From Gryganskiella cystojenkinii (Eukaryota; Mortierellomycota; Mortierellomycetes; Mortierellales; Mortierellaceae): a DNA stretch of 26,755 nucleotides. The stretch lies in NCBI GenBank assembly GCA_015852425.1, contig JAAAIG010000250.1, forward strand, positions 7,199 through 33,953, read 5' to 3'. This document shows positions 1 through 8,995 of this stretch, in pieces; positions within the stretch are counted from its first letter, which is position 1; each line of letters starts with the position of its first letter. Under the pieces are notes generated by a model. It was not told where the DNA came from, ran no database searches, and saw only the letters and a program-made list of their open reading frames with translations. The position numbers and the translations under genes were made by a program.

Positions 1-60
1 CAAAGTTGATCACGTGTGTTAGACTCTTGCGGTCAATACGAGAGATACTATGTGACACTA

Positions 61-1581
61 CTACAAGAACCGGAGCTGAGTTGCGGTGAAATGGATAGGC
101 TTCCAGACCAGGGCTTTGGGGTCGATCTCTCGTCTCTTCTTCTTGCTGGTTCGTTCCGCGTTCTTGATCACCGTCTCGCTCAATACGATCGCATATTGTC
201 CGTGGTAGTACTTGAGCGCGTTCAGGTTTTGCAGCGTATGCAACACATCGCCTTGCTGGAACGCTGTCTTGGCAGCAATATCATCAATCGTCAGCTCGGC
301 GCCAATCTTTTGTTGTTCCACTAACAAGTTCACAATCATCTCGGACCAGAAGGCTCGGTACGACAACAATCCCAAATCTGACAGTGGCTTTTCAGGTGAC
401 CCGAGTCGCTTCTCCACCTTGGACAACTCGTACGAGAACGCAATCAGTAGCCGACCGAATCCCATTCGTTGAAACTGTGGCATCGTCAGAATACAGGCCA
501 CGTTGTACTGATCTGCGGATTCCTTTTCCTTGGAGAAATAACCCACAAAATGGGCTCCGTCCTCGTCTCGCATCGTCATGATGTAGAACAAGAACGGGTC
601 GACATCAAAAAAGACGGACTTGTGATCCAGGAACAGTTTCGACAGCAGGCAGAGGTTTCGACAGTAGCCCTTTTGTTTCCGCCCATCAATCTCGAAAAAC
701 GAAATATCGTCCTTGCGGTAGATCTCGTTGCCCGGTGGATGTTGAAGCGTGCACTTGTGTCGATGGCGTGCGAGTTGTTTCACACCTGGGAAGAAGGACA
801 AACAGAATTCACAAATGTACAAGATCGGCAAATGAGCGTACTCGACTGGGTAGGGTGAAAAGTACCAGGTCTCGACCTCGTGCTTGCCGATCTGGATCAA
901 GTTCAGGTTCTTGACGCGTGAGACCTCGTGGGGGTTCTGGGTCATGGATCCAGAGGTTCGCAACTTTTCGATTTCCTGATCTTTTGAAAAGACACTCCCA
1001 TCCTCCTGTGTTCCTGCAGGAGTAGCTTGATCACCATTCGTGGATCCCTCGGCATCATCGTCGTCCTCGTCTTCTGCGGCCGCTGTGGCCTTGCCTTGAC
1101 TTGAACTGCCTCCTTCCTCCATCGCTGATGCCTTGCGCTTGTTGCTCGCCGGTGCTCCAGGTGTCCCTGGCGTAGACTCTACCCCCTTGCCGGTTGTTGC
1201 AGCCTTGCTGAGGTTGGACTTGCGGTTGTTCTTGGAGACTCTGCTACTTGGCGTGCCTGGTTCTGAACCCTTCCCTGTCTCTTTTCCAATACCGGCGAGC
1301 ACACTCTTGGCCTTCTTCGCTTTGGGGTACTCAATCTCGCCAAGGAGGTTAAGTTTCTCGGGTGCGACCCATTCGTCGAGACGCTTGTTGTAATCGGAGT
1401 AATGCACATAGTATTCACTTCGAGTCGGGTCCTCGGCTGTGGGTGTGGGGCGAATGGAGAGAATCTCTGCTTTCCGGTAATCTGGTCCATGAAGGACTTG
1501 GAGTTTGCAACCGAGTGTTAGTGAGCCGATGGTGCCTCCTGTGACGATGTTACTGGGGAATGGACTGGATGCAGCTGACAT
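61..1581 (-). CDS. esa1: MYST-family histone acetyltransferase (Esa1/Tip60/KAT5 type)
   Basis: Single uninterrupted exon of 506 residues from ATG at 1581 to TAG at 61-63. In order it has a chromo-barrel domain (about residues 22-80), an acidic, low-complexity Ser/Thr/Lys linker (about 90-215), then the MYST catalytic domain. The C2HC zinc finger is visible as C257, C260, H273 and C277. The acetyl-CoA loop is QRMGFGR (371-377). The likely catalytic cysteine is C363 in VACIL, and the glutamate is E397 in SPEKPLSDLG. K315 in LSKLF sits where the family is autoacetylated. The family is the catalytic subunit of NuA4, acetylating nucleosomal H4 and H2A/H2A.Z in the nucleus. The chromo barrel separates it from Sas2 and Sas3 types. 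It is divergent from spt4 across a short promoter. Lack of introns contrasts with most neighbours. Identification is firm; the Esa1 name rests on domain order and motif similarity. Confidence 0.95.
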   Translation of the reverse strand: MSAASSPFPSNIVTGGTIGSLTLGCKLQVLHGPDYRKAEILSIRPTPTAEDPTRSEYYVHYSDYNKRLDEWVAPEKLNLLGEIEYPKAKKAKSVLAGIGKETGKGSEPGTPSSRVSKNNRKSNLSKAATTGKGVESTPGTPGAPASNKRKASAMEEGGSSSQGKATAAAEDEDDDDAEGSTNGDQATPAGTQEDGSVFSKDQEIEKLRTSGSMTQNPHEVSRVKNLNLIQIGKHEVETWYFSPYPVEYAHLPILYICEFCLSFFPGVKQLARHRHKCTLQHPPGNEIYRKDDISFFEIDGRKQKGYCRNLCLLSKLFLDHKSVFFDVDPFLFYIMTMRDEDGAHFVGYFSKEKESADQYNVACILTMPQFQRMGFGRLLIAFSYELSKVEKRLGSPEKPLSDLGLLSYRAFWSEMIVNLLVEQQKIGAELTIDDIAAKTAFQQGDVLHTLQNLNALKYYHGQYAIVLSETVIKNAERTSKKKRREIDPKALVWKPIHFTATQLRFL

Positions 1582-1968
1582 TGTTTGAGTTTTTTAATAA
1601 ATTGGTGGCGTACGGTCAAGAGGTGTGTGCGTTAGGGAGTGGGTATATGTACAAAGAGGACAAGTGTTAAAACACGACTAGATTGATGGGTGAGATTGTT
1701 TGTTTTGACTGTGCAAGCGCTGAGGGGTGCAAATAGGACGCAGAGAGAGAGAGAGAGAGAGAAGAGAGAGCCAGGGATGAGAATGAAATTGGAGAGAGAG
1801 AGATGGAGGAGAAGAAGAAAAGAGAAATGAATTCAAAAATGAATTCGAAGGAGAGCAAGAAATTAACAGTCACTCTGGATTGATTCAGTGGCTTGGTTTT
1901 TAAGCTCTGCGCAAGAGACAGTTCAATGCATGCAGGCATCTCAGTTTCATTTCAGTCTCTTTACAACC
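1582..1968. promoter_or_regulatory. Divergent esa1/spt4 promoter region
   Basis: This 387-bp gap separates the start codons of esa1 (minus) and spt4 (plus), so it must hold both promoters unless leaders are very short. It contains a purine-rich block with a GA microsatellite (1742-1770) and further GA runs to about 1830. I see no certain TATA box, only AT-rich stretches near each gene. The spt4 start is preceded by pyrimidine-rich sequence. Confidence 0.6.
1742..1770 (+). repeat. GA/AG dinucleotide microsatellite
   Basis: About ten perfect AG units run from 1742 to 1762, then four more after a one-base slip. It lies in the divergent esa1/spt4 promoter, and imperfect GA repeats continue to about 1830. 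GA tracts in promoters can bind GAGA-type factors or exclude nucleosomes; that role here is inference. Confidence 0.85.
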
Positions 1969-2669
1969 ATGTCCGGCATCATTCCCTCAGACAAGAAGCA
2001 GCTCCGTGCCTGCCTTCTCTGCTCGCTCATCAAGGCAAGGAAACCAGAAACAGGACACTGATCATAATGGACCTCCAAAGAAGACTGCAACACACTCATC
2101 AAACAAGGAACCTTTTCATTAACGCAGCAATCCCATTCTCCTGTCCCTGTCTCGTCTCTAGAAACAAGACCAATTCCTCAAGAATGGCTGCGATAACTGC
2201 GAATCCCTCTTGGAGATGAGAGGAAAGATGGACAGGGTCATGGACTGCACCAGTCAGCACTATGATGGGTAAAAGAAAGGAGAAGGCTGTTTTCTTTTGC
2301 AAACGGTCGATTCGTATCATGATAAAAGAGCATGCACCTGACTAACCCGTCTCACCACCTTATGGTATATAACCTTTGTAGAGCCATCGCTGTCATGCAG
2401 CCGTCGGAGAGTTGGGTCGCCAAGTGGCAGCGCATTGGTAAAGATAACCGGCGCATGTTTAGTACACTGAGAGTTTTGTCTGTTTTCACAGTAGAAAGAC
2501 GAGTCGTCATGATCAATGGAGACTGACACTGAGATTTTTTTTATTTTGCTTCATGGCATCTTTAGACAAGTTTGAAAAGGGCATTTATGCCGTCCAAGTA
2601 ACAGGGCGACTCCCAGAGGACATCGAGGATGATCTGGAATCAAAGGGCTTCAAGTACAGACCTAGGTAA
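1969..2669 (+). CDS. spt4: Transcription elongation factor Spt4 (four exons)
   Basis: Exons reconstructed at 1969-2034, 2162-2268, 2382-2437 and 2566-2669 give 110 residues, close to the usual Spt4 length (about 100-120). The Spt4 zinc finger is complete: C15 and C18 in CLLC, C32 and C35 in CDNC. Also visible are the family's DCTSQHYDG segment, the SESWVAKWQRI helix, YAVQVTGRLP, and a C-terminal GFKYRPR. Spt4 pairs with Spt5 (DSIF) on RNA polymerase II and supports elongation and processing in the nucleus. Every exon is too short to stand out alone, so the gene is easy to miss. All junctions keep frame. Intron 1 begins with GC rather than GT (AAG|GCAAGG) and ends TCTAG; introns 2 and 3 are GT-AG. 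The start codon is the first ATG that leads into the conserved cysteines. Confidence 0.92.
2035..2161 (+). other. GC-AG intron in spt4
   Basis: The 127-nt intron begins GCAAGG after the codon AAG and ends CTCTAG. Without splicing, the frame reaches a stop within nine codons, at 2060-2062. No GT donor nearby keeps the conserved LCSLIK segment joined to the second zinc-finger pair. GC-AG introns are a known minority class spliced by the major spliceosome. Confidence 0.8.
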
Positions 2670-3007
2670 ACGAACGGATCAAAAGCCTTTAATACTCGTA
2701 AGGCATTGGATTACTGTGACCAGTTCTTTTTTTTTAACTCATCTCGTCGTCTTTTTTCTCGATTCCCTTTGGCAATCATGTAGAGATGGATCTGCTCGGG
2801 ATTAAATCAAAAAAAAAAAAAAATGGATAGAGGAGTTATGAGAGACTAGCAGGCTGTAATCCTGCTTTTTTTTTTGTCGCCACAAGACGCCAGCATTATG
2901 TTCTAAATACTCTAGATCGGAATGGATGGCCACCACGACCTCATAAAGCACCGGAAAAAAATAAACTGTATCATATCAAAATCTTTAATTCACTTCCTCT
3001 ACCTTCC
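2670..3007. other. Convergent intergenic region between spt4 and the PAC2 homologue
   Basis: No gene seen in these 338 bp, which should contain both 3' UTRs. It holds a 15-base A tract (2809-2823), T tracts near 2723 and 2865, and a plus-strand AATAAA at 2960-2965, about 290 nt past the spt4 stop, that could be a polyadenylation signal. Confidence 0.6.
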
Positions 3008-3970
3008 TCAGTACATATCCTCATGGTGAGTGTTTCCGTACAAGGAGTCCCAACTCTTTGGGAATTTCCACCCCTCTCCAGCCTGGATCTGTTGTTCTGT
3101 TGGGATGTGAACCTTGAAAATCGCATTCGCGACATTGGCCAAAAAGATCGCATCGGGCGCATTGTCTCCTTCCATCGCAAACAGGACCAACGTCAAGATT
3201 GCGATACCTTGCTCCTGGCACAGAGAATGCAGACGACGAGCGATGCCTCCATTTGGTATCCTGGGCACTTTTTCCAGTACGCGCTGGCTTGCTTGTTCCT
3301 CCTCGAGCTGGATACCCTGGACACGTTCCGTGAGGCCCGAGGATGCCGCTTGGAGATGCTGCTGTTGACTGTGGATCAGTGCATCTCGTTTCTCTTCATC
3401 CGTAGCAGGAACTCTTTCCAGATGTTGCAATCCCAGACCACCGATTGTCTCGATTAATGACTTTGGCAAGGCTGGGGAGGTTATATAACGAACGGGGGTT
3501 CCGGACCTCAACTGAGAATCGATTCTGCGGGCTCCGTCTGCAGAGGCGAGAAGCAAGACCTGGTCAAACTCCGAGTCGCGGATGAATTGGACCAAATTAT
3601 CGGCAAAGAAGTGTGAACGATGACGGACTGTGGGTGAACGTTGTTGAATGATCGTCCATTTGCCATCCTTGGATTGAAAGACCTCGACCGCCAGAGAGAG
3701 ATGTCCTGCTCCTACAGTTGCTGATCCTGACTCTGAAGTTTGTTGCAAGTGTGACAGCTGTTGCTGCTCGCTGTGAGGTCTATCAGCAGGTCCAAGAACC
3801 GGGATGACGTTCTCGTCCTCGATGCAGCCGACCCTGTCCAGTTTCAGGGTTGAGAGCAAGAGATCAGTCGTGAGTTGGGGGACATTGCCGATCGAGACCG
3901 CGGGCAGGATGAGGGTCGTGCCCTTGAACCGACTGGCATCAAATCCTGGAGATGCAACAAACGAGTTCAT
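3008..3970 (-). CDS. Proteasome assembly chaperone 2 homologue (PAC2/PSMG2, Add66-like)
   Basis: The protein is 320 residues if started at ATG 3970. Near the N-terminus, residues 18-42 contain TLILPAVSIGNVPQL, which matches the family's first strand and helix. Later blocks that fit PSMG2 are TPVRYITSPAL, IPNGGIARRL, the acidic EGDNAPDA segment and a C-terminal WKFPKSWDSLYG. PAC2 pairs with PAC1 and acts as a scaffold for the proteasome alpha ring in cytosol and nucleus. The protein is longer than human PSMG2 (about 264) because of a Gln/Ser/Gly-rich insert after about residue 65 and a Gln-rich stretch in the middle. The frame stays open upstream to an ATG at 4240, but those 90 residues resemble nothing in the family, so the start at 3970 is preferred. 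No introns are apparent. Confidence 0.87.
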   Translation of the reverse strand: MNSFVASPGFDASRFKGTTLILPAVSIGNVPQLTTDLLLSTLKLDRVGCIEDENVIPVLGPADRPHSEQQQLSHLQQTSESGSATVGAGHLSLAVEVFQSKDGKWTIIQQRSPTVRHRSHFFADNLVQFIRDSEFDQVLLLASADGARRIDSQLRSGTPVRYITSPALPKSLIETIGGLGLQHLERVPATDEEKRDALIHSQQQHLQAASSGLTERVQGIQLEEEQASQRVLEKVPRIPNGGIARRLHSLCQEQGIAILTLVLFAMEGDNAPDAIFLANVANAIFKVHIPTEQQIQAGEGWKFPKSWDSLYGNTHHEDMY

Positions 3971-4330
3971 CGTGGTAAATTGTAGGCTGGTATGAAACGA
4001 GTTGAGGATGATTGACACGGCTTGGGGATGGAAACGGGATGGGTCTTTTGCTGGGACTCCTGTTTGGTTGGGTTGTGAATGAAGTAGGAATGAAAGAGGG
4101 AGGAGAGGTGAACAACGAACGCGATGCCTTTCTACTACCTTCATTGAAAACGCAAGTCTCGGGGGACACGCGTCGCTCAACTTGCGTGTGAAAATGGACC
4201 CAGTCACAAAATGCCAAATGCTGAAGCGAAAAATTATCATTTATTTTGTGTGGGTGGATGCCGGGGAATAGAAAGGAAAAATACATGCATGCAAAAAGGA
4301 CGAGAAACAGAGATATATGGTCTAAAGATC
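3971..4330. other. Intergenic region: PAC2-homologue promoter and GTPase gene 3' UTR
   Basis: No separate gene seen. On the minus strand this is downstream of the GTPase gene and upstream of the PAC2 homologue. The minus-strand open frame upstream of the PAC2 start looks non-coding by composition. A nine-base Rpn4/PACE-type site is not present here. Confidence 0.55.
4240..4245 (-). terminator. Candidate polyadenylation signal (AATAAA) for the GTPase gene
   Basis: Minus-strand AATAAA about 86 nt beyond the inferred stop of the nucleolar GTPase gene. Position is reasonable for a fungal poly(A) signal, but fungi use degenerate signals, so this is only suggestive. Confidence 0.35.
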
Positions 4331-4356
4331 CTACAGGTCATCGTCTTCGTCGGGCA
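4331..4356 (-). other. Inferred terminal mini-exon of the GTPase gene
   Basis: After a branch-like TTTTTAAC and an AATAG acceptor (AG at 4358-4357), 26 nt encode PDEDDDL and a TAG stop. This gives an acidic C-terminus in keeping with the preceding acidic tail. If it is not spliced, the frame instead runs on through cysteine-rich and hydrophobic residues to a stop at 4338. The exon is inferred from splice signals and composition only. Confidence 0.6.
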
Positions 4357-6557
4357 CTATTATAAGGAAGCAAAGTTAAAAAGAAAACAACGTCAGTCTG
4401 ATGAAATAGTTGGCACAATCTACCTTCAACTCGAATATAACAATGAGGACACCTACAGTCATTAGAGACGCCAAACTGGCCACCAAAACTTCCAAAATCA
4501 AAGCGAGTGTTCTGACCAAACGAAACTTGACCGCCCATGGAATCATCCTCGTCATCATCCATTTCCAGGTCCTCGCCAGCCTCCAAAGTGGCAGCGAGCT
4601 TACGGGCCTTCTTTTGCTGTTGCTTCAACATTTTCTTGCGATCCTGGTTCAGACGGGGGTTCAACTCGGCTTCCTCAGGTGTGAAGGCCATCTGGGGCTT
4701 GACTTTAGCCTCTATCTTCTTACCCTTGGGCTTAAAGTTGATGATGGGCTTGGATGATCGACCAACGACGGGAGCTTCTTGGTCGTGGCTCTCATCCATA
4801 TCCTCGTCCATGGACATTTGATCATCATCAGACATCTCGTTATCATCGTACATCTCATCTTCCATCTCCATTTGTCCCTGAACAGACTCCTTGGCGGTCA
4901 AGGCCATAGCATGCTTCATGTCGACGGTGGACCGCATACTGCTCAAGACCTGGACATCTTCTTGAGTATCAATATCGAACTCTGCACTCCATCCCTGGAT
5001 CAAGGAAGCGGCCGCGGCGGGCGTATGAGCTGTCGCGGGGGGGATGGTATAATAAGGAATCTTGCCAGAGTTCCAGTCGTTCAGGACGGATCTTGCGGCG
5101 GAAAAGATATCGGGAATGCCTCCACGCTTGAGCTTTCCACGTTGACGGGCCAAGTGGACTAGGAAATCATTCACGTCCTCAAAATAAGGAACGCCATACA
5201 TCTCCATGAGCTGATCCTTCCTGCAACGTCCGACAATCAATTCCACTGGTGACAGAGGATCCTCGAGCAACTCGACTTTGACACAGTTTCGGAGCAATAA
5301 CTCGGCCGAGGTCTCGCCGTTCTCTCCTTTACTGAAGACAATACCGGGACAATCCAAAAGCTTGATGTTCTTGTCCAAGTTGATCTCCTGAGCGACCTTT
5401 GTAAAACCGGGCGTGGATCCGACACCACAAACCTTGGAACGCTTCAAAGAGTTGATGACAGACGACTTTCCAACGTTGGGATATCCAATGACGCCGACAG
5501 TAATCGCAGTCTTGATGTTGGCATTTCGACAGTAGTTCTTGAGAAGTTTGACCAATTGGTCGGCTCCCAAACATTCACTGCTGGTCAACATGTCTTCAGT
5601 CGCCATGTCCGTTCCCACATTGCTCTGGCCCAGATGAGTACGTTGTGATTGTGTTGAGGCTTTGAAGGCGATAGTTGGGTATTCATGGCGCAGGTACTTG
5701 AGCCAGCTTTCGACGTTCTCTTTGGGGGCAAGATCTAACCGATACAAAGTCAAATGTGTTACTTTAGTGGCGATTTCAAAGATATGACGCAGCCGGAGAC
5801 ACCTATGCACTCTTCGTTCTCTCTTGCTTACCAATCTTATTGAGGACGAGAATGATACGCTTATCCGTTCCAGCGTCCATGATGAGTCGCTCGATTTGCT
5901 TGGTTCTGCACCCGAGAGGGTCTCTAGCATCCAGGACTTCGAGAATAACGTCCGCATTCTCGAGGACTTTCCTAAACTCCTTGTAGTAAGCTTTTCTGGA
6001 GTTATCCTTGCCACCGACCGCAGCTGAATCAAGGACTTCCCGAACACCATCATCGGCCTTGGCTTCGACAGCGGTCGCATCGAACTCTTGTCCTCTGTAG
6101 GTAGCATTCTTGGCAATGTCCATGATTGAGCCTGGGGTCGAGTTGGTGATAATCTTTCGATTTTTGTTCATGGCATTCTCTCGGGCCTCCTTTTGAAGAC
6201 GCTTGGCCTCGGCTGCGCGCATCTTCTTTTGGAGCATCTGTTCCTTGAGAGGGTTCAGGTTGGGAACACCTGGATCCTTCTTGAGCTCTAGTTGTTGTAG
6301 CACAAGTAAAAGAACATCGTTAACACTCGGTAATGAGTCTTGGAAATATGCATAGCTCCGTTGAAAATGAGATGCATGTGATGGCCGTTGTCTTGTCGAG
6401 AAAGGTCAGCTCGAATGAAGATGGGGAGAGAGTGAAGTTGCCACCAAACGAGCTGTATGAAAATGTGTGAATGCGAGTTCGTACTGCTGTTGGTATGGGC
6501 ATTAGCGGCGGCCCTAGCCTGTCTGTGTCCCTTGATGGGCTTGTTGGTTCGACCCAT
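4331..6557 (-). CDS. Nucleolar GTPase of the nucleostemin/GNL3-Nug1 family (circularly permuted)
   Basis: Four exons inferred on the minus strand: 6485-6557, 5832-6287, 4457-5734 and 4331-4356, giving about 610 residues. The start has a short basic region leading into KKDPGVPN. G motifs run in the permuted order: DARDPLG (144-150), NKID (174-177, split by intron 2), GYPNVGKSS (260-268), GSTPGFT (282-288) and DCPG (304-307). A GGIPD segment and AYYTIPP-like block typical of the family follow. The tail is acidic ([23 protein letters not shown]) with a lysine-rich patch. The family works in the nucleolus in maturation and export of pre-60S ribosomes. A complete DCPG and NKID favour an active GTPase like GNL3L, Grn1 or Nug1. 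The basic N-terminus is shorter than usual. The final junction is uncertain: donors at 4456 and 4423 both join in frame to the last exon. Confidence 0.88.
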
Positions 6558-7508
6558 GGTTATAGCAAGTAAAGAAAGGTATGAATGGAACTGAGAATGA
6601 AAGAGGAGGAGCCAAATCGCATTGCTGGTTGGCCCTGGCTTTTCTGTTGCATCTAGCTTGCTTTGTCAGTCGTTTTTTTTTTTTTGTGACTGCTACTCTG
6701 TTTTGATTTTTCACATTTGCACGGCGTACGTGCTGCTGCGGCTGTTGGGCGATGAGGAACGAGAGTGACTGATGGGAAGAGAGTTATGGTCATAGGATGA
6801 CTTTCATCTCCCTAGGATGACCTCCGGCTCATGGAGTTATGAAATCTAGCTTTTTAATACTCCCTTTGCTATCCTAAACCTTGGCAATGCTCTGCGTTCT
6901 TATCCACTGCTCAATTGAAACAACAGCCCATAATATATTGAAAAACTTGCAAAAAAGTTTCGGCCCGCAAGACCATTGCAAATTTTCTGATGTCCGACGC
7001 AAACACCGAAATAGAAACAAGCCACTCCAATCTTCTCGAGACTATAAAAGAAAGGCGGCCCTGGGAACAAAAGTTTTTTCTTTATCGACTGTACTTACAG
7101 GATTTCTGTCTAGTACATTTCTAGTCTTTGTTTTCCAACTTAGACACACAGTTTACTCTCGACGATGAGTTGAAGTGCGCTGCCCATAGAGGGAAGCGAG
7201 GCTCAAATAACTTTCCTTCGGAAAGTCTTTTGCTGCCTATTGATGATCTTGTCTAGTTCACTTGTGGACTATGATAAGGGCGGTCGCACATTCTGAGAGT
7301 TATTCTACCTTTATTATTTTTCAAACAAAACAAATAAAAATGTGTCTGTCATCTTCTCCATATCACAACAATCGCAACAGATCTTGTTTATTGACGTGGA
7401 AGAGAGCGTATGGATCAACAAAATTCGAAAAAATCGTAAACGAACAGAAGGCGATATGCAAAGAACAAATAACTTCTCGTTTACCCTCAATTGACCAGAG
7501 AAATCCCT
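6558..7508. other. Intergenic region between the GTPase gene start and the SR gene end
   Basis: About 950 bp with no gene I can support. The left part must hold the GTPase promoter. It includes a GCGATGAG octamer (6749-6756), a T tract at about 6670-6682, and a paired repeat of TAGGATGAC near 6795 and 6823. The right part is downstream of the SR gene and carries minus-strand AATAAA sequences at 7387-7392 and 7310-7315, about 117 and 194 nt past the stop. A perfect 7-bp inverted repeat with a 3-nt loop sits at 7210-7226. Plus-strand open frames here show no recognisable protein. Confidence 0.55.
6749..6756 (+). promoter_or_regulatory. Candidate PAC-like element (GCGATGAG)
   Basis: An exact match to the core of the PAC motif known upstream of ribosome-biogenesis genes in ascomycete yeasts. 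It lies about 190 nt upstream of the nucleolar GTPase start codon. An 8-mer can occur by chance in a region this size, and use of PAC outside ascomycetes is not something I can confirm. Confidence 0.3.
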
Positions 7509-8995
7509 TCAAGGAAATCGCTCGGGGCTGTCACGGTTGCGCAAAGGCGAGTATCCCTCGGCCTCCTCATCACGGCCAGGTCTGTTTAGGCTGTCGTCCC
7601 GAGGAGAGAGAGACCGGTTTCTGGGAGGGGGAGGGGTTGGCGAGCGGTAAGCAGACTCGTACGGCTCCTGACCGCGAGGAGAAGGGGATCGACGTCTGAA
7701 AGGGCTTCGCGAGCGAGAACAAGAGCGAGAAAATGAACGGGTTCGACGGCGGCGCACAGGGCTGCGGCTGCGGCTGCGGCTGCGACTGTCCCGTCGGCGG
7801 TGACGGTGATCATAACGATCATGGCGGTCACGGGAAAAAGATCGAGAACGGGACCGAGAGTATCGGCGAGAGCTATGATAATTTTACTTGGTCAGTCAAT
7901 GCATTTGGGAAAGCTTTGCATTATTTGTAACGGAAGAATGCTCCAGTGTAAATATACCTTTGTCGGTAACGACGCTCAGGGGAGCGGGACGGAGAGCGAG
8001 AGCGGCCACGGTGGTATCCGCGGTCTCTGTCTCCACCGCGTCCTCTCATCTGGTTAGGACCTAAAGGAAAATACAAAGAGGAGTCGTATGGATTAGCAAA
8101 GACTTCCGCAGAAAAAGGCTTTGGTGTCAGCTCTGTCGATAACTTACTCTTTCTTTTGCCCTGAGCATACTCCAGCTTGAGCGTACGACCGTCGAGCATA
8201 AAACGATCGCCAGACTGGTAAACTCGGCGAGCGATCTCATCGTTTTCATACCTGGGATGGCATAAGATAGATATATGGAGTTTAAAAGACGCGGGAATGG
8301 GTCCCACTGGTTAGGAAAGAAACGTCGAATCGGATCTTGTCTTCAGTCTTGAGGGTTGGGGAAGTGGATGACGCAAGGTATACTATCTTGCGCTTGAGGA
8401 TATCCAAGTGACCAGAAACTGTCTTGAGAGTTGTCATTTGTTCCAAATGTCAGTGGTTTTTTTGAATGGTCTTGCCGCATTTGCATTAGTTCTTGCGGAA
8501 CAGTGTCGTCATTTCTGTTTCTCAGTTCCAGCGCCGATGGTCTTGACTTGTCCCTTGTCTTGACTTGATAAAGAGCCGTGTTATTCAAGACAGCATCCTT
8601 GAAATAAAGTCCTTTCTTCTTTGACAAATAGGATGATAGGGGTTGAACAGGAGAGAGGATATCAGCGGAGGAGGCGGCAGTTGCAAAAAAAAAATATGAA
8701 GAGTTTCAACATATCCAATTCCTTGAATGGTGTCCTGATGTCCACTTTGTGCATTCAACAAGTCCATGTCGCCCTTTAGAGGTAGTGGCTGAAGGTACTG
8801 AAGGAAAGAGCTGAAGAGAAGCAAACCGTACTGAACATAGGCAAATCCTCTCGGCGCACCAGTGTAGTAGTCTTTGGGAATGTAGACATCGGCAATGCGT
8901 CCGTAGGATTCAAAAACGCCCGCTAAGTCACTGGGTCGAGTGTTGTCCTTGAATCCGCTGACATGGAGCGAGATTCCGTCATTGTTGCGGGGCAT
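7509..8995 (-). CDS. SR-family splicing factor (SRSF10-like, RRM plus RS domain)
   Basis: Four exons on the minus strand, 8832-8995, 8148-8251, 7958-8060 and 7509-7872, give 244 residues with every junction in frame. One RRM spans about residues 8-86, with RNP2 LHVSGF (10-15) and RNP1 RGFAYVQY (49-56). The linker KRKSPNQMRGR closely resembles the one after the RRM of SRSF10. The rest is an RS domain with many RS/SR/SP dipeptides (about 100-190), then a Pro/Asp-rich end. SR proteins bind exonic enhancers, recruit spliceosome parts and are regulated by SRPK/Clk phosphorylation. Intron 1 (8252-8831, 580 nt) is far longer than introns 2 and 3 (87 and 85 nt). Its donor (CA|GTACGG) is weaker than the others. 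It is divergent from the Shg1-like gene over 305 bp. Confidence 0.88.
8252..8831 (-). other. Long first intron of the SR gene
   Basis: A 580-nt intron interrupts the RRM inside the RNP1 block (codon Q55). It contains an open frame of 94 codons on the gene strand (8343-8627) with no recognisable domain. If retained, translation runs on from the RRM for about 80 codons and stops near 8592. In animals and plants, long introns in SR genes often hold poison exons used for autoregulation. Whether that applies here is inference. Confidence 0.6.

Noticed and set aside
2269..2565. C- and D-box-like pieces in spt4 introns 2 and 3
   Set aside because: Boxes are imperfect and the spacing is wrong for a C/D snoRNA.
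3971..4240. 90-residue N-terminal extension of the PAC2 homologue from ATG 4240
   Set aside because: The extra residues do not resemble the family, while the ATG at 3970 lines up with the conserved N-terminus.
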